Positions 34,202 through 44,730 of a stretch of DNA of 64,000 nucleotides are shown piece after piece (within the stretch, counting starts at the first letter, position 1; every line of letters starts with the position of its first letter). Source of the stretch: Nocardioides sp. InS609-2. GTDB taxonomy: Bacteria; Actinomycetota; Actinomycetes; Propionibacteriales; Nocardioidaceae. The stretch spans positions 3,658,001 through 3,722,000 of the forward strand of contig NZ_CP060034.1 in the NCBI RefSeq assembly GCF_023208195.1, written 5' to 3'. The position numbers and the translations under genes were made by a program. The notes beneath the pieces are model-generated. The model saw only the letters and a list, made by a program, of their open reading frames with translations. It was not told the origin of the DNA and did not search any database.

Positions 34202-35545
34202 GTGGCTGCCACCAAGCAGGTCAAGCGCAGTTCGTCCAAGAACCGCACGTACGTCCTCGACACCAGCGTCCTGCTGGCCGATCCCGCCGCGATGCGCCGC
34301 TTCGCCGAGCACGAGGTGGTGCTCCCGGTGGTCGTGATCACCGAGCTGGAGGGCAAACGGAACCATCCTGAGCTCGGGTTCTTCGCCCGCTCCGCGCTGC
34401 GAGCCCTCGACGAGCTGCGCATCCTCCACGGCCGACTCGACGAACCGGTCCCGGTCGGCGACGAAGGTGGCTCGATCCGCGTCGAGCTCAACCACACCGA
34501 CCCCGGGTCACTGCCTTCGGGCTTCCGTCTCGGTGACAACGACACCCGGATCCTCGCGGTCGCCAAGAACCTCGCCGACGAGGGTCGTCTGGTCACCCTC
34601 GTGTCGAAGGACATGCCGCTGCGCATCAAGGCCTCGGCGATCGGCCTGGACGCCCAAGAATATCGAGCCGAGACTGGCCCCAACGGCGGCAGCAGTTCCG
34701 ACCCGGGCTACACCGGCATGGCGGAGCTCGAGGTTGCAGCCGACGTCCTCGACGAGCTCTACGCCGACGGCGTGGCTGACCTGGCCGAGGCCCGCGACCT
34801 GCCCTGCCACAACGGGCTGGTCCTCGTCTCCGACCGCGGCACCGCGCTGGGCCGCGTCGGTCCCGACAAGCAGGTCCACCTGGTGCGCGGCGACCGTGAG
34901 GCATTCGGCATCCACGGTCGGAGCGCCGAGCAGCGGATCGCCCTCGAGCTGCTGCTCGACCCCGAGGTCGGCATCGTCTCGCTCGGTGGCCGCGCGGGCA
35001 CCGGCAAGTCTGCGATGGCCCTGTGCGCAGGTCTCGAGGCGGTGATGGAGCGCGGCCAGCACAAGAAGGTCGTGGTGTTCCGCCCGCTCTTCGCCGTCGG
35101 CGGCCAGGAGCTCGGCTACCTGCCCGGCTCCGAGAACGAGAAGATGTCGCCCTGGGCGCAGGCCGTCTTCGACACCCTGGGTGCGTTGGCCGGCAAGGAC
35201 GTCATCGACGAGGTGATGGACCGCGGCATGCTCGAGGTGCTGCCGCTGACTCACATCCGGGGTCGGTCGCTGCACGACTCGTTCGTCATCGTCGACGAGG
35301 CACAGTCACTCGAGCGCAACGTGCTGCTGACGGTGCTCTCGCGCATCGGCGCCGGGTCGAAGGTCGTGCTCACCCACGACGTCGCCCAGCGCGACAACCT
35401 GCGCGTCGGCCGACACGACGGCATCGTCGCGGTGATCGAGAAGCTCAAGGGGCACCCGCTGTTCGCCCACGTGACGCTGACCCGGTCCGAGCGCTCGCCC
35501 ATCGCGGCCCTGGTCACCGAGATGCTGGAGAACGTCACGCTGTGA
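34202..35545 (+). CDS. PIN-PhoH fusion protein (PhoH2-like)
   Basis: A 447-residue protein. Residues 15-150 are a PIN ribonuclease domain ([44 protein letters not shown] supply the acidic residues). Residues about 235-445 are a PhoH ATPase with Walker [14 protein letters not shown], Walker [13 protein letters not shown] and [14 protein letters not shown]. Mycobacterial PhoH2 of this layout unwinds and cleaves RNA and is linked to stress responses. GTG 34202 is the start. The structured leader upstream suggests post-transcriptional control. Confidence 0.9.
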   Translation: MAATKQVKRSSSKNRTYVLDTSVLLADPAAMRRFAEHEVVLPVVVITELEGKRNHPELGFFARSALRALDELRILHGRLDEPVPVGDEGGSIRVELNHTDPGSLPSGFRLGDNDTRILAVAKNLADEGRLVTLVSKDMPLRIKASAIGLDAQEYRAETGPNGGSSSDPGYTGMAELEVAADVLDELYADGVADLAEARDLPCHNGLVLVSDRGTALGRVGPDKQVHLVRGDREAFGIHGRSAEQRIALELLLDPEVGIVSLGGRAGTGKSAMALCAGLEAVMERGQHKKVVVFRPLFAVGGQELGYLPGSENEKMSPWAQAVFDTLGALAGKDVIDEVMDRGMLEVLPLTHIRGRSLHDSFVIVDEAQSLERNVLLTVLSRIGAGSKVVLTHDVAQRDNLRVGRHDGIVAVIEKLKGHPLFAHVTLTRSERSPIAALVTEMLENVTL

Positions 35546-35739
35546 CGTGATGCACGAGGCCCGTGTGGCGGGTGTGAACCGTGCGACGGATGAGGCGAAT
35601 TTCCTCGCCCGAATCGCGTCGTTCGGTTTGCACCGCATACGGGACTCATGCAAGGTGGCTCGTGACCGTTTCGTGATCTTTCGGGTCCGGCGTCCTACGT
35701 CGATGCGACCGGTTCCCCGCACATTGTCGTCAAGCCCCT

Positions 35740-36390
35740 GTGAGAGTCGTGTCGTCTACGAAGTACGTTCCGTCGCACCGCGCCCCCAGCGCAACCGCCA
35801 AGAACGCCCGCAAGCGCGTCGTACGCACCACTGCTGCCCTGTCGGGCGCCGCCGTGGTCGCGACCGGCGTCAGCGTCGCCGGCGGTGTCCTCTCCGACAC
35901 CCCGGCGATCTCGCAGGCGTCGTCCGACCTGAGCTCCGCGGCCGGTGACACCCTCGCCGAGGAGCGCCTCAGCGACCGCGCGACCAAGGGCACAGTGTCG
36001 CGCTCCGACCGCCGCCGGGTCACCGACCCGGCGAAGAAGGCCGCGCTCTCGCGCACCCAGGGCATCGCGACCACCCGCACCGAGAACCTCGATGACGCCG
36101 ACCCGCGCGAGATCGGCCGAGCGCTGCTCTCCGAGTACGGCTTCGACGACTCGCAGTTCTCCTGCCTCGACTCGCTCTACGTCAGCGAGAGCAACTGGCG
36201 CGTCACGGCCGACAACCCCAGCTCCTCGGCGTACGGCATCCCGCAGGCGCTCACCGCGACCCACGACCTGCCATCGGACTACATAACCTCGGCCGAGTCG
36301 CAGATCCGTTGGGGCCTCGACTACATCGCCAGCCGCTACGGCACCCCGTGCAGCGCGTGGGGCTTCAAGCAGGGCCACGGCTGGTACTGA
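35740..36390 (+). CDS. Exported lytic-transglycosylase-like protein
   Basis: A 216-residue protein with a basic N-terminus and a hydrophobic helix (RTTAALSGAAVVATGVSVAG, about residues 28-47), a charged Thr/Ser/Arg linker, and a C-terminal SLT-like domain: LDSLYVSESNWRVTADNP, SSSAYGIPQALTA, IRWGLDYIASRYGTPCSAW. The Glu of SESNW fits the transglycosylase general acid. It is probably a secreted peptidoglycan hydrolase. The start is GTG 35740; the GTG nine bases later is an alternative. A direct repeat GTGACC-GTTTC-GTGATC (35662-35678) lies upstream. Confidence 0.75.
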   Translation: MRVVSSTKYVPSHRAPSATAKNARKRVVRTTAALSGAAVVATGVSVAGGVLSDTPAISQASSDLSSAAGDTLAEERLSDRATKGTVSRSDRRRVTDPAKKAALSRTQGIATTRTENLDDADPREIGRALLSEYGFDDSQFSCLDSLYVSESNWRVTADNPSSSAYGIPQALTATHDLPSDYITSAESQIRWGLDYIASRYGTPCSAWGFKQGHGWY

Positions 36391-36412
36391 ACTTTCGGGG
36401 TCCGTCTCATTT

Positions 36413-36448
36413 CTGCAGTGATCCCCGGTCAGCCGGGGATCACTGCAG
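36413..36448 (+). terminator. Perfect 16-bp stem-loop after the lytic protein gene
   Basis: CTGCAGTGATCCCCGG (36413-36428) pairs exactly with CCGGGGATCACTGCAG (36433-36448) around a TCAG loop, 23 bases after the stop of the gene at 35740. There is no T-run, but stem length and location fit an actinobacterial terminator. Confidence 0.75.
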
Positions 36449-36521
36449 CTTGATGGCCGAGAAGCACCGGGTGCGGCGGGGATCGCCTGCTTCTGGGCCA
36501 CCGACGTTGGAGGACACACGA

Positions 36522-37007
36522 ATGGACGAGGCCTACAAGACCGACCGCATCGGTTCCGCCCTGGTGGGCACCAACCCGACGGTGCTGCGCCGGCTGGACG
36601 CCGGCTTCGCGGTCATCGGCGATCGACAGCACCTGCCGGGCTACTGCGTGCTGCTCACCGACACCCCGGGCATCGACCAGCTCACCGACCTGACGCCCGA
36701 GCGGCAGATCGTCTTCCTCGAGGACATGGCCGTCCTCGGTCGCGCCGTGTCGGAGGTGTGCCGGCGCCGCGACCCGGCGTTCCGCCGGATCAACCTCGAG
36801 ATCCAGGGCAACACCGACGCCTTCCTGCACGCCCACGTGACTCCACGCTACGAGTGGGAGCCCGAGGAGATCATCGGCTGGCCGCAGGCGCTGCACCACT
36901 GGACCGGCAACGCCGGCCCAGATACCACCCTCGGCCCTCGGCACGACGAGCTCCGCGCCGAGCTCACGGCGGAGATCGACCGTCAGCAGACGCTCCGCCG
37001 TGGCTGA
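36522..37007 (+). CDS. HIT-like nucleotide hydrolase
   Basis: A 161-residue protein. LEIQGNTDAFLHAHVTPRYE contains the HxHxxPR form of the histidine-triad loop, and YCVLLTDTPGIDQLTDLTPE and RQIVFLEDMAVLGRAV match HIT-superfamily proteins with a loose N-terminus. These usually hydrolyse dinucleoside polyphosphates or AMP derivatives; the substrate here is unknown. ATG 36522 follows GGAGG. Its end overlaps the methyltransferase start by eight bases. Confidence 0.75.
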   Translation: MDEAYKTDRIGSALVGTNPTVLRRLDAGFAVIGDRQHLPGYCVLLTDTPGIDQLTDLTPERQIVFLEDMAVLGRAVSEVCRRRDPAFRRINLEIQGNTDAFLHAHVTPRYEWEPEEIIGWPQALHHWTGNAGPDTTLGPRHDELRAELTAEIDRQQTLRRG

Positions 37008-37635
37008 CGTCCGGGCGTCGTACGACGCGCTCGCCGACGCCTACACGGAGCTGTTCGGAGACGTGGCTGTGGCGCATCCGGTGGACCGCGCGATGGTCAC
37101 GGCGTTCGCTGAGCTGGTGCGCGCAGACGCCGGCAGCCGGGTGGCCGATCTCGGCTGCGGACCCGGGCACTGGACGGCGTACCTGCACGACCACGGGCTC
37201 GACGCGTTCGGCATCGATCTGGCACCGGCCTTCGTGGCCACGGCACGGAGGCGGCACCCACAGCTGCGTTTCGACGAAGGATCTCTGGAAGCGCTGGACA
37301 TCGCGGACGGATCTCTCGACGGGGCGCTGGCGTGGTACTCCACCATCCACACGCCACCGGAGGGGCTCCCGCTCGTGTTCGAGGAGATCAGCCGCGTGCT
37401 GGCGCCGGGTGGGCACCTCCTGATCGCGTTCCAGTCGATCGATGGTGATGCGGCGGAGGCGTTCGACCACAAGGTCGTGACGGCGTTCCGGCGGCCGCTC
37501 GACCTGGTCTCGGGCCTGTTGCGCGAGACCGGGATCGTCGAGACGGCGCGGCTGTTGCGGCAGCCCCGCGAGGGTGAGAGGTGGCCTGCGGGCTACCTGC
37601 TGGCCCGGCGGGTCAGCGGGCCTCGAAAACCGTGA
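37000..37635 (+). CDS. Class I SAM-dependent methyltransferase
   Basis: A 211-residue protein with motif I VADLGCGPGHWTAYL, FGIDLAPAFVATARRR, and ISRVLAPGGHLLIAFQS in the second half, the type 11 methyltransferase layout. Substrate unknown. GTG 37000 overlaps the previous stop, so the two are probably co-translated. Its 3' end overlaps the convergent methyltransferase gene by 23 bases. Confidence 0.8.
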   Translation: MADVRASYDALADAYTELFGDVAVAHPVDRAMVTAFAELVRADAGSRVADLGCGPGHWTAYLHDHGLDAFGIDLAPAFVATARRRHPQLRFDEGSLEALDIADGSLDGALAWYSTIHTPPEGLPLVFEEISRVLAPGGHLLIAFQSIDGDAAEAFDHKVVTAFRRPLDLVSGLLRETGIVETARLLRQPREGERWPAGYLLARRVSGPRKP

Positions 37636-38320
37636 CGTGGCCGGCGTACTCCCGCTCGCCCTCGAAGGTCGGGAGCTTGCCCGCGAAACCCTCGCCGCAC
37701 GAGTCAAGGTAGGCCTGCGCGGTCGCGTGGTCGGGGAAGACCGCGCGCGTCTCCAGGTCATGACGGCGTACGTCGCCGAAGCGGCGCCGCAGGACGGACT
37801 CGCCGGTCTCGCTGCTGAACTGGGTGACCTCCGGCCTGCCGCCCGCCTGGACGCGCAGGTCGGCAAGGTGGTCGTTGCCGTTGGTGACCGCGACGAACGT
37901 GCCACCCGGCCGCAGCACCCGGCGGACCTCGTTGAGGGCTCGCTCCAGGTCGCGCACGTGGTAGAGCATCCAGCCGGCGTAGACGACGTCGAAGGACGCG
38001 TCATCGAAAGGCAGGTAGCAGATGTCGGCCTGGCGGGCGTCGACGCCGCGGGCCGTGGTGAGCTCGACGAAGCGCTGCGAGAAGTCGGTCGCGATCAATG
38101 TCACGCCCGGCAGTGCGTGGATCTGCTCGGCCATCACGCCGGTGCCGCAGCCGATCTCGAGGATGTCGGCGTCGCCGACAAGGGCGCGGTCGATGGCCCG
38201 CAGCGCCTCGGTGGCCGGGTCGAGGCCGTCGGCGGTGGGGTGCCACACCGAGCGGCGGGTCTCCAGGTTGGCCTCGGTCGCATACTGCTCGCGCACGTGT
38301 GCGGGGTCGTTCAGCTTCAT
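37613..38320 (-). CDS. Class I SAM-dependent methyltransferase
   Basis: A 235-residue protein with [15 protein letters not shown] (motif I), [30 protein letters not shown] and [15 protein letters not shown]. It is a type 11 methyltransferase of unknown substrate and is not close to the convergent one at 37000. The ATG overlaps the fumC stop (ATGA), so it is translated together with fumarase C, an unusual partner. Confidence 0.8.
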   Translation of the reverse strand: MKLNDPAHVREQYATEANLETRRSVWHPTADGLDPATEALRAIDRALVGDADILEIGCGTGVMAEQIHALPGVTLIATDFSQRFVELTTARGVDARQADICYLPFDDASFDVVYAGWMLYHVRDLERALNEVRRVLRPGGTFVAVTNGNDHLADLRVQAGGRPEVTQFSSETGESVLRRRFGDVRRHDLETRAVFPDHATAQAYLDSCGEGFAGKLPTFEGEREYAGHVTVFEAR

Positions 38321-39699
38321 GGGTGGGTCATGCCTTCCACGTCGAGGGCCTCGTCGAGCTGGGCTTCGGTGAGCTCGCCTCGGTCGATGTACTCCATCGC
38401 GATGACCGTCTCACGAATGGTCGCGCCGTCCTTCAGTGCCTGCTTGGCGATCTTGGCCGCCGCCTCGTAGCCGATCAGCTTGTTCAGCGGCGTGACGACC
38501 GACGGCGACGACTCGGCGTAGGTGCGCATCCGATCGGCGTCGGCGGTGATGCCGTCGACGCAGCGCTCGGCCAGCAGCGTCGATGCGGTGGCGAGGATGC
38601 GCACCGACTCGAGCAGGTTGCGGGCCAGCACCGGCATCATCACGTTGAGCTCGAAGTTGCCGGCCGCGCCCGCCCACGCCACGGTCGCGTCATTGCCGAC
38701 GACCTGCGCGCAGACCATCAGCGTCGCCTCGGGCAGCACCGGGTTGACCTTGCCGGGCATGATGCTCGACCCCGGCTGGAGGTCGGGCAGGTGGATCTCG
38801 GCCAGCCCGGTCGTCGGCCCCGACGACATCCAGCGCAGGTCGTTGCAGATCTTGGTGAGGCCGACCGCGATCGTGCGCAGCACCCCACTGAGCTCGACGA
38901 GCGAGTCACGCGAGCCCTGCGCCTCGAAGTGGTTGCGGGCCTCCGTGAAGGCATCACCGGTGTCGGTGTTGAGCGCCGCGATGACGGCGGCGGCAAAGCC
39001 GGGCGGCGTGTTGATGCCGGTGCCGACGGCGGTGCCGCCGAGCGGCAGCTCACGCACCCGGGGGAGTACGGCGTCCAGTCGCTCCCGCGCGTAACCGACC
39101 GTGGCGGCGTACCCACCGAACTCCTGCCCGAGCATCACGGGGGTGGCGTCCATCAGGTGCGTGCGACCGGACTTCACCAGCCCGGCGAACTCATCGGCCT
39201 TTGCCGACAGCGACGACTCCAACCTCGACAGTGCGGGGAACAGATCGTCGCGCACCGAGAGCGTTGCAGCGACGTGGATCGCGGTCGGAAAGGTGTCGTT
39301 GCTGGACTGTGAGGCGTTGACGTGGTCATTGGGGTGGACCTCGGCGCCGGCGCGCGCGGCCAACGAGGCCAGCACCTCGTTCATGTTCATGTTGGTGCTC
39401 GTGCCGGACCCGGTCTGGAAGACGTCGAGCGGGAACTCCGCGTCGTGCTCGCCGGCGACCACCGCGGCGGCTCCGTCGGTGATGACGGCGGCCTGCTCGG
39501 CGCTGATGACCTCGAGGTCGGCGTTCACCCTGGCGGCGGCCGCCTTCACCCGGGCCAGGGCGTGGATGAGCGCGGGCTCCTGGGTGGTGCCGCTGATCGG
39601 GAAATTCTCGACAGCGCGCTGGGTCTGGGCCCGCCACAGGGCGGCGGCGGGCACCTGGATCTCGCCCATGCTGTCGTGCTCGGTGCGGAAGTCGCTCAC
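38317..39699 (-). CDS. fumC: Class II fumarate hydratase
   Basis: A 460-residue Fum[51 protein letters not shown] and the signature [16 protein letters not shown] are all present. It interconverts fumarate and malate without an iron-sulfur cluster. GTG 39699 is chosen as start: an upstream extension would run through the ArsR operator. A class I fumarase is also encoded in this window (42858). Confidence 0.93.
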   Translation of the reverse strand: MSDFRTEHDSMGEIQVPAAALWRAQTQRAVENFPISGTTQEPALIHALARVKAAAARVNADLEVISAEQAAVITDGAAAVVAGEHDAEFPLDVFQTGSGTSTNMNMNEVLASLAARAGAEVHPNDHVNASQSSNDTFPTAIHVAATLSVRDDLFPALSRLESSLSAKADEFAGLVKSGRTHLMDATPVMLGQEFGGYAATVGYARERLDAVLPRVRELPLGGTAVGTGINTPPGFAAAVIAALNTDTGDAFTEARNHFEAQGSRDSLVELSGVLRTIAVGLTKICNDLRWMSSGPTTGLAEIHLPDLQPGSSIMPGKVNPVLPEATLMVCAQVVGNDATVAWAGAAGNFELNVMMPVLARNLLESVRILATASTLLAERCVDGITADADRMRTYAESSPSVVTPLNKLIGYEAAAKIAKQALKDGATIRETVIAMEYIDRGELTEAQLDEALDVEGMTHP

Positions 39700-39714
39700 C
39701 GTCCCGACGTTACC

Positions 39715-39746
39715 TTGACATATTGGTAACAAATCAGTTACCAATA
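39715..39746 (+). promoter_or_regulatory. Promoter and palindromic operator of the ArsR-type gene
   Basis: TATTGGTAAC (39721-39730) and GTTACCAATA (39737-39746) form a perfect 10-bp inverted repeat with a 6-bp spacer. TTGACA (39715-39720) abuts it as a -35, and TACCAA within the right arm is the only -10 at suitable distance, so a bound repressor would cover the promoter. The fumC start on the other strand is only 16 bases away. Confidence 0.8.
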
Positions 39747-39749
39747 ACT

Positions 39750-40106
39750 ATGGATGCCTTCGCCGCGATTGCCGACCCGGTGCGCCGCGACATCCTGGGC
39801 AAGCTCAGGGGCGGACCCGTCCGGGTGATCGACCTCGCCGCCGGTCACGACATCAGCCGGCCCGCGATCAGCCGCCACCTCCGCGTGCTCGGCGACGCCG
39901 GGCTGGTGACCGCCGTCGACCACGGTCGCGAGCGGCACTACCGGCTCGAACGGTCCGGCCTGGTCCCGGTGTCGACCTGGCTGGCCGGTCTTGATCCGGC
40001 ACCACGGTTCGACGAGTCGGCGCTCGACGGGCTCGACCTCGAGGTCCGCCGCACGGTGCGCGAGCGATCCAGCCCCCAGTCCACGGACACCGAGGAGACA
40101 GCATGA
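39750..40106 (+). CDS. ArsR-family regulator
   Basis: A 118-residue winged-helix protein: AAIADPVRRDILGKLRGG, ISRPAISRHLRVLGDAGLV and HGRERHYRLERSGL are the typical ArsR core without metal-binding cysteines. It is the SRPBCC-linked kind. ATG 39750 lies four bases after its palindromic operator, so it should be self-regulated. The next gene starts inside its stop codon (ATGA). Confidence 0.88.
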   Translation: MDAFAAIADPVRRDILGKLRGGPVRVIDLAAGHDISRPAISRHLRVLGDAGLVTAVDHGRERHYRLERSGLVPVSTWLAGLDPAPRFDESALDGLDLEVRRTVRERSSPQSTDTEETA

Positions 40107-40621
40107 ACACCAGCACCCCGAGCGCCACCGGCCGCCGCGACGACCGTGACGGCACGCCGTACGTCGTGTTCGAGCGCACGTTCAGCGCCCCGATCGCCGA
40201 CGTCTGGGCGGCGGTGACCGAGCCGGAACGCCTGGTGCGCTGGATCGGCACCTGGGCGGGCGACCCGGCGAGCGGCGAGATCGCGTTCCGGATGACCGCC
40301 GAGGCCGAGGACGCGCCCGAGGAGGAGGTCCTGATCGACGAGTGCCGCGAGCCGACCCGGCTGGTGATGCGATCGGCGCGGCCCGACGACCACAGCCAGC
40401 TCTGGAGCTGGCAGATCGACCTCAACGAAGCTGATGGCGTCACCACGCTGACGTTTGCGCAGGAGGTCTGCGACCTGACGCTGGCCGAGAGCGTCGGTCC
40501 GGGCTGGGACTACTACCTCGACCGGATGGTGGCAGCCGAGACGGGCGGAGACCTCACGGCCATCGACTTCAACGACTACTACCCGGCCTTCGCCGCCTAC
40601 TACCGCGCCGAGCTCTCCTGA
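40103..40621 (+). CDS. SRPBCC (AHSA1-like) domain protein
   Basis: A 172-residue START/Bet v1-like protein: FERTFSAPIADVWAAVTEPE, RLVRWIGTWAGDP and SWQIDLNEADGVTTLTFAQE match AHSA1-type proteins, a fold that binds small hydrophobic ligands. It is paired with the ArsR regulator in one transcript, a very common pairing of unknown purpose. Its 3' end overlaps the convergent spermidine-synthase-like gene by 22 bases. Confidence 0.82.
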   Translation: MNTSTPSATGRRDDRDGTPYVVFERTFSAPIADVWAAVTEPERLVRWIGTWAGDPASGEIAFRMTAEAEDAPEEEVLIDECREPTRLVMRSARPDDHSQLWSWQIDLNEADGVTTLTFAQEVCDLTLAESVGPGWDYYLDRMVAAETGGDLTAIDFNDYYPAFAAYYRAELS

Positions 40622-41292
40622 CGGGCCACATACAGCCAGTAGGTCTCCTCGCGCCCCTGCAGGTCGACGGCGTAGGAGTGCGGCTCGACGTGGTCGAACA
40701 CCCCGCCGAGGTTGCGCTCGAGTCCGGGCTCCTCTGCCGCAGACCAGATGACCACGGCGCCACCGGGCCGCACGATGCGACGCAACAGGCCCAGGAACGG
40801 CGGCTCGTAGATCGCGGCGTTGGCGTCGTGCACCAGGTAGCCCGGACCGTTGTCGACGTCCAGGAGCACCAGGTCGTACGAGGACTCGCGGGCCTCCGCG
40901 AGCGCGAGTGAGATGTCGGCGACGACCACGTTGGCGCGGGCGTCGGCGAGGACGCGCTGGCCGTGCCGGATGGTGCCGTCGCGCATCCAGCCGACGAGCG
41001 CCTCCTCGATCTCGACGACCGTGCACCTCTCGACGCGCAGGTCGGTGAGCACGGCCTGGAGCGTGAAGCCCAGGCCGAGGCCTCCGACGAGCACGTCGCG
41101 CGGGTTGATCACCAGCTTCAGCGCGGCCGTCGCGATTGCCACCTCGCTGGTGGTCTCGGCGGTGTCCATCACGAAGACGCCGTTGGCCCGCAGCTCCAGG
41201 ACCTCGGGACCGTCGTCCTCGCGGCGCGAGCGCAGCACGAGCTCACCGCGCTCCGACTCGGCGCGCGCGACCTCGGCGTACTCAGTGGGCAT
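40600..41292 (-). CDS. Spermidine-synthase-like methyltransferase-fold protein
   Basis: A 230-residue protein. VLVGGLGLGFTLQAVL is the nucleotide-binding motif, followed by CTVVEIEEALVGWM and SYDLVLLDVDNGPGYLVHD. It resembles the C-terminal Rossmann part of polyamine synthases but lacks the N-terminal beta-domain, so polyamine synthesis is doubtful. RBS is weak. Function unknown. Confidence 0.7.
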   Translation of the reverse strand: MPTEYAEVARAESERGELVLRSRREDDGPEVLELRANGVFVMDTAETTSEVAIATAALKLVINPRDVLVGGLGLGFTLQAVLTDLRVERCTVVEIEEALVGWMRDGTIRHGQRVLADARANVVVADISLALAEARESSYDLVLLDVDNGPGYLVHDANAAIYEPPFLGLLRRIVRPGGAVVIWSAAEEPGLERNLGGVFDHVEPHSYAVDLQGREETYWLYVARQESSAR

Positions 41293-41336
41293 GCCCCGAC
41301 GCTACTTGCGCCGGGGGTCGCTGCCCGAGGGCGGGC

Positions 41337-41630
41337 TCAGTCGAAGATCTCGCTGAGCCAGCTCTCCTTCTTCTTGCGGTACGGCTGCTGGTACGGGTCG
41401 GCGTAGCGCCGGTCCTCCTGGTGGCGCCGTGTGTCGCGCTCCTGCTCGTAGGCCGGAGCAGCTGGTGCCGCGGGCGCGGCCGGGGCCGGTGCCTGACCCA
41501 TCGAGCGCTCGATGATCTTGTCGAGCTCACCGCGGTCGAGCCAGACGCCGCGGCACTGCGGGCAGTAGTCGATCTCGATCCCGCTGCGCTCGCTCATGGT
41601 CAGGGTGGTGCCGTCGGTCGGGCACTGCAT
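41337..41630 (-). CDS. TFIIB-type zinc-ribbon protein
   Basis: A 97-residue protein. MQCPTDGTTL and IDYCPQCRGVWLDRGEL hold the Cys pattern of the zf-TFIIB family, though only one Cys is in the first knuckle; an alanine-proline spacer and a basic, Tyr/Gln-rich tail (DPYQQPYRKKKESW) follow. AGGAGG sits seven bases before ATG 41630. Function unknown. Confidence 0.85.
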   Translation of the reverse strand: MQCPTDGTTLTMSERSGIEIDYCPQCRGVWLDRGELDKIIERSMGQAPAPAAPAAPAAPAYEQERDTRRHQEDRRYADPYQQPYRKKKESWLSEIFD

Positions 41631-41712
41631 CAGATGTCCTCCTGGGGTTTCCCGGTCCAACGACGCGAAGTCAGGACAGGTTCCCGTGCTCGACCTTCCG
41701 CGCCGTGCTCAG

Positions 41713-41774
41713 CCTCCCGCAACGTCATACGGATGGTGCCGCCGGAAGCTCCGTCCGTATGACGTCCCGGGAGG
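41713..41774. repeat. Long hairpin, copy 1
   Basis: ACGTCATACGGA and TCCGTATGACGT form a 12-bp inner stem; outside it CCTCCCG (41713-41719) pairs with CGGGAGG (41768-41774). The 20-base loop is nearly the same as in copy 2 at 42783. It lies between two divergently transcribed genes, so it is not a terminator. Confidence 0.85.
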
Positions 41775-41837
41775 CGTTGTCCACAGCACGGGGATCGGCG
41801 GTTGCGACCCGGCGGGGCGTCGGGCGACGGTGGGCGC

Positions 41838-42776
41838 ATGGCCTGGCCGCACGATCACACCGATGCTCGCTTCCGAGGTGCGCAGGAGCTGGCCGGGATG
41901 CAGGGACAGGTGGCGTCCCGGCGCCAGCTCTACGGCATCGGCATCACCCGCTGGGAGATCCGTGGCCAGGTGCGGGCGCGTCGATGGCAGCTCGTCGGGG
42001 ACCAGGCCGTGTGCCTACACAACCACGTGCTCGACGAGGAGGGCCACCGGTGGGCGGCGGTGTTCCAGGGCGGGCCGCGCGCCTGCCTCGACGGCGTAGC
42101 GGCCCTCGTGGCGAGCGGACTCGAGCGGTTCGATCACGAGCGGATTCGAGTGAGCGTGCCGCGGGGCGCGAGGGTACGACGCAACCGGCGCTACGACATC
42201 CGCCAGACACGCCGCTGGTCGGCGGACGATGTCGTCCCGTTCGGGATACCCCGGACCCGCGTCCCTGTCGCAGCCGTGAGAGCGGGGTTGTGGGCGCTCA
42301 CCGACCGGCAGGCGACGTACCTGCTGACGCTCGTCGTGCAACAGGGACTCGCCTCGCCGTCGGCGATCGGCACCGAGCTGCTGCGCATCCGGCGCGACAA
42401 GCGCCGGGCGCTGTTGCACGTCGTGGTCAACGACCTCCTCGACGGTGGGCGTGCCCTCGGCGAGCTCGACGTGGCCGCCGAGCTCAGGCGCCGCGGTCTG
42501 CCGCCACCCGAGCGTCAGGTGCTGCGGCGAGATGCCCGTCGTCGCTACTACCTGGACCTCTACTGGCCAGCGTTCGGTCTGGTCGTCGAGATCGACGGCA
42601 TCCACCACACCTGGGCGGAGAACGTCGTGGGCGATGCGCTGCGCCAGAACTCTCTCGTCCTGGCCGGTAACACCGTCCTCAGGCTCCCGCTGCTCGGGCT
42701 CAGACTGCAGCCCGACGAGTTCTTCGCTCAGATCGCGGCCGCGCTCCGCGCCGGCGGGCTGACCGGCGCCGCGTGA
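41838..42776 (+). CDS. DUF559-like nuclease-fold protein
   Basis: A 312-residue protein. The N-terminal third (SRRQLYGIGITRWEIRGQVR) is a winged-helix-like region seen in AbiEi-like and DUF559 proteins of actinobacteria. The C-terminal domain has RRDARRRYYLDLYWPAFGLV and VEIDGIHHTWAENVVGDALR, the D...ExDGxxH pattern of the Vsr/DUF559 endonuclease fold. Substrate unknown. ATG 41838 is preferred to an in-frame codon 12 codons upstream; neither has a strong Shine-Dalgarno. The gene is framed by two copies of a long hairpin, which suggests it moved as a unit. Confidence 0.7.
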   Translation: MAWPHDHTDARFRGAQELAGMQGQVASRRQLYGIGITRWEIRGQVRARRWQLVGDQAVCLHNHVLDEEGHRWAAVFQGGPRACLDGVAALVASGLERFDHERIRVSVPRGARVRRNRRYDIRQTRRWSADDVVPFGIPRTRVPVAAVRAGLWALTDRQATYLLTLVVQQGLASPSAIGTELLRIRRDKRRALLHVVVNDLLDGGRALGELDVAAELRRRGLPPPERQVLRRDARRRYYLDLYWPAFGLVVEIDGIHHTWAENVVGDALRQNSLVLAGNTVLRLPLLGLRLQPDEFFAQIAAALRAGGLTGAA

Positions 42777-42782
42777 CCCGAG

Positions 42783-42846
42783 CCCCCTCGCGACGTCATA
42801 CGGATGGTGCCGCCGGAGGCTCCGTCCGTATGACGTCCCGAGGGGG
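42783..42846. repeat. Long hairpin, copy 2
   Basis: The same 12-bp inner stem ACGTCATACGGA/TCCGTATGACGT as copy 1, with a different outer stem: CCCCCTCG (42783-42790) pairs with CGAGGGGG (42839-42846). Loop differs from copy 1 by one base. Here it sits between convergent genes and may serve as a terminator. Confidence 0.85.
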
Positions 42847-42857
42847 GAACAGCCCGC

Positions 42858-44561
<1,704 letters not shown>

Positions 44562-44694
44562 GGCCCAAGAGCGTACGCCGGGCTCGCGAGGGACCGCCTG
44601 CTCGGCCCGGGCGAAAGCTGACAACTCCGCCCGGAGGTTTCGCCGTTGACGGATCATCGACCGTGCACTGCCTGATCCGTCGTATGTCGCACTC

Positions 44695-44724
44695 TTGACG
44701 GTCGTTGGATACGGACCATACGTT
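44695..44724 (+). promoter_or_regulatory. Predicted promoter of the CoA ligase gene
   Basis: TTGACG (44695-44700) and TACGTT (44719-44724) are spaced by 18 bases, and the latter ends six bases before ATG 44731. No Shine-Dalgarno lies between, so a leaderless transcript is likely. CGTATG and CATACG flank the -35/-10 region as a spaced inverted repeat. Confidence 0.55.
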
Positions 44725-44730
44725 GCCGGT

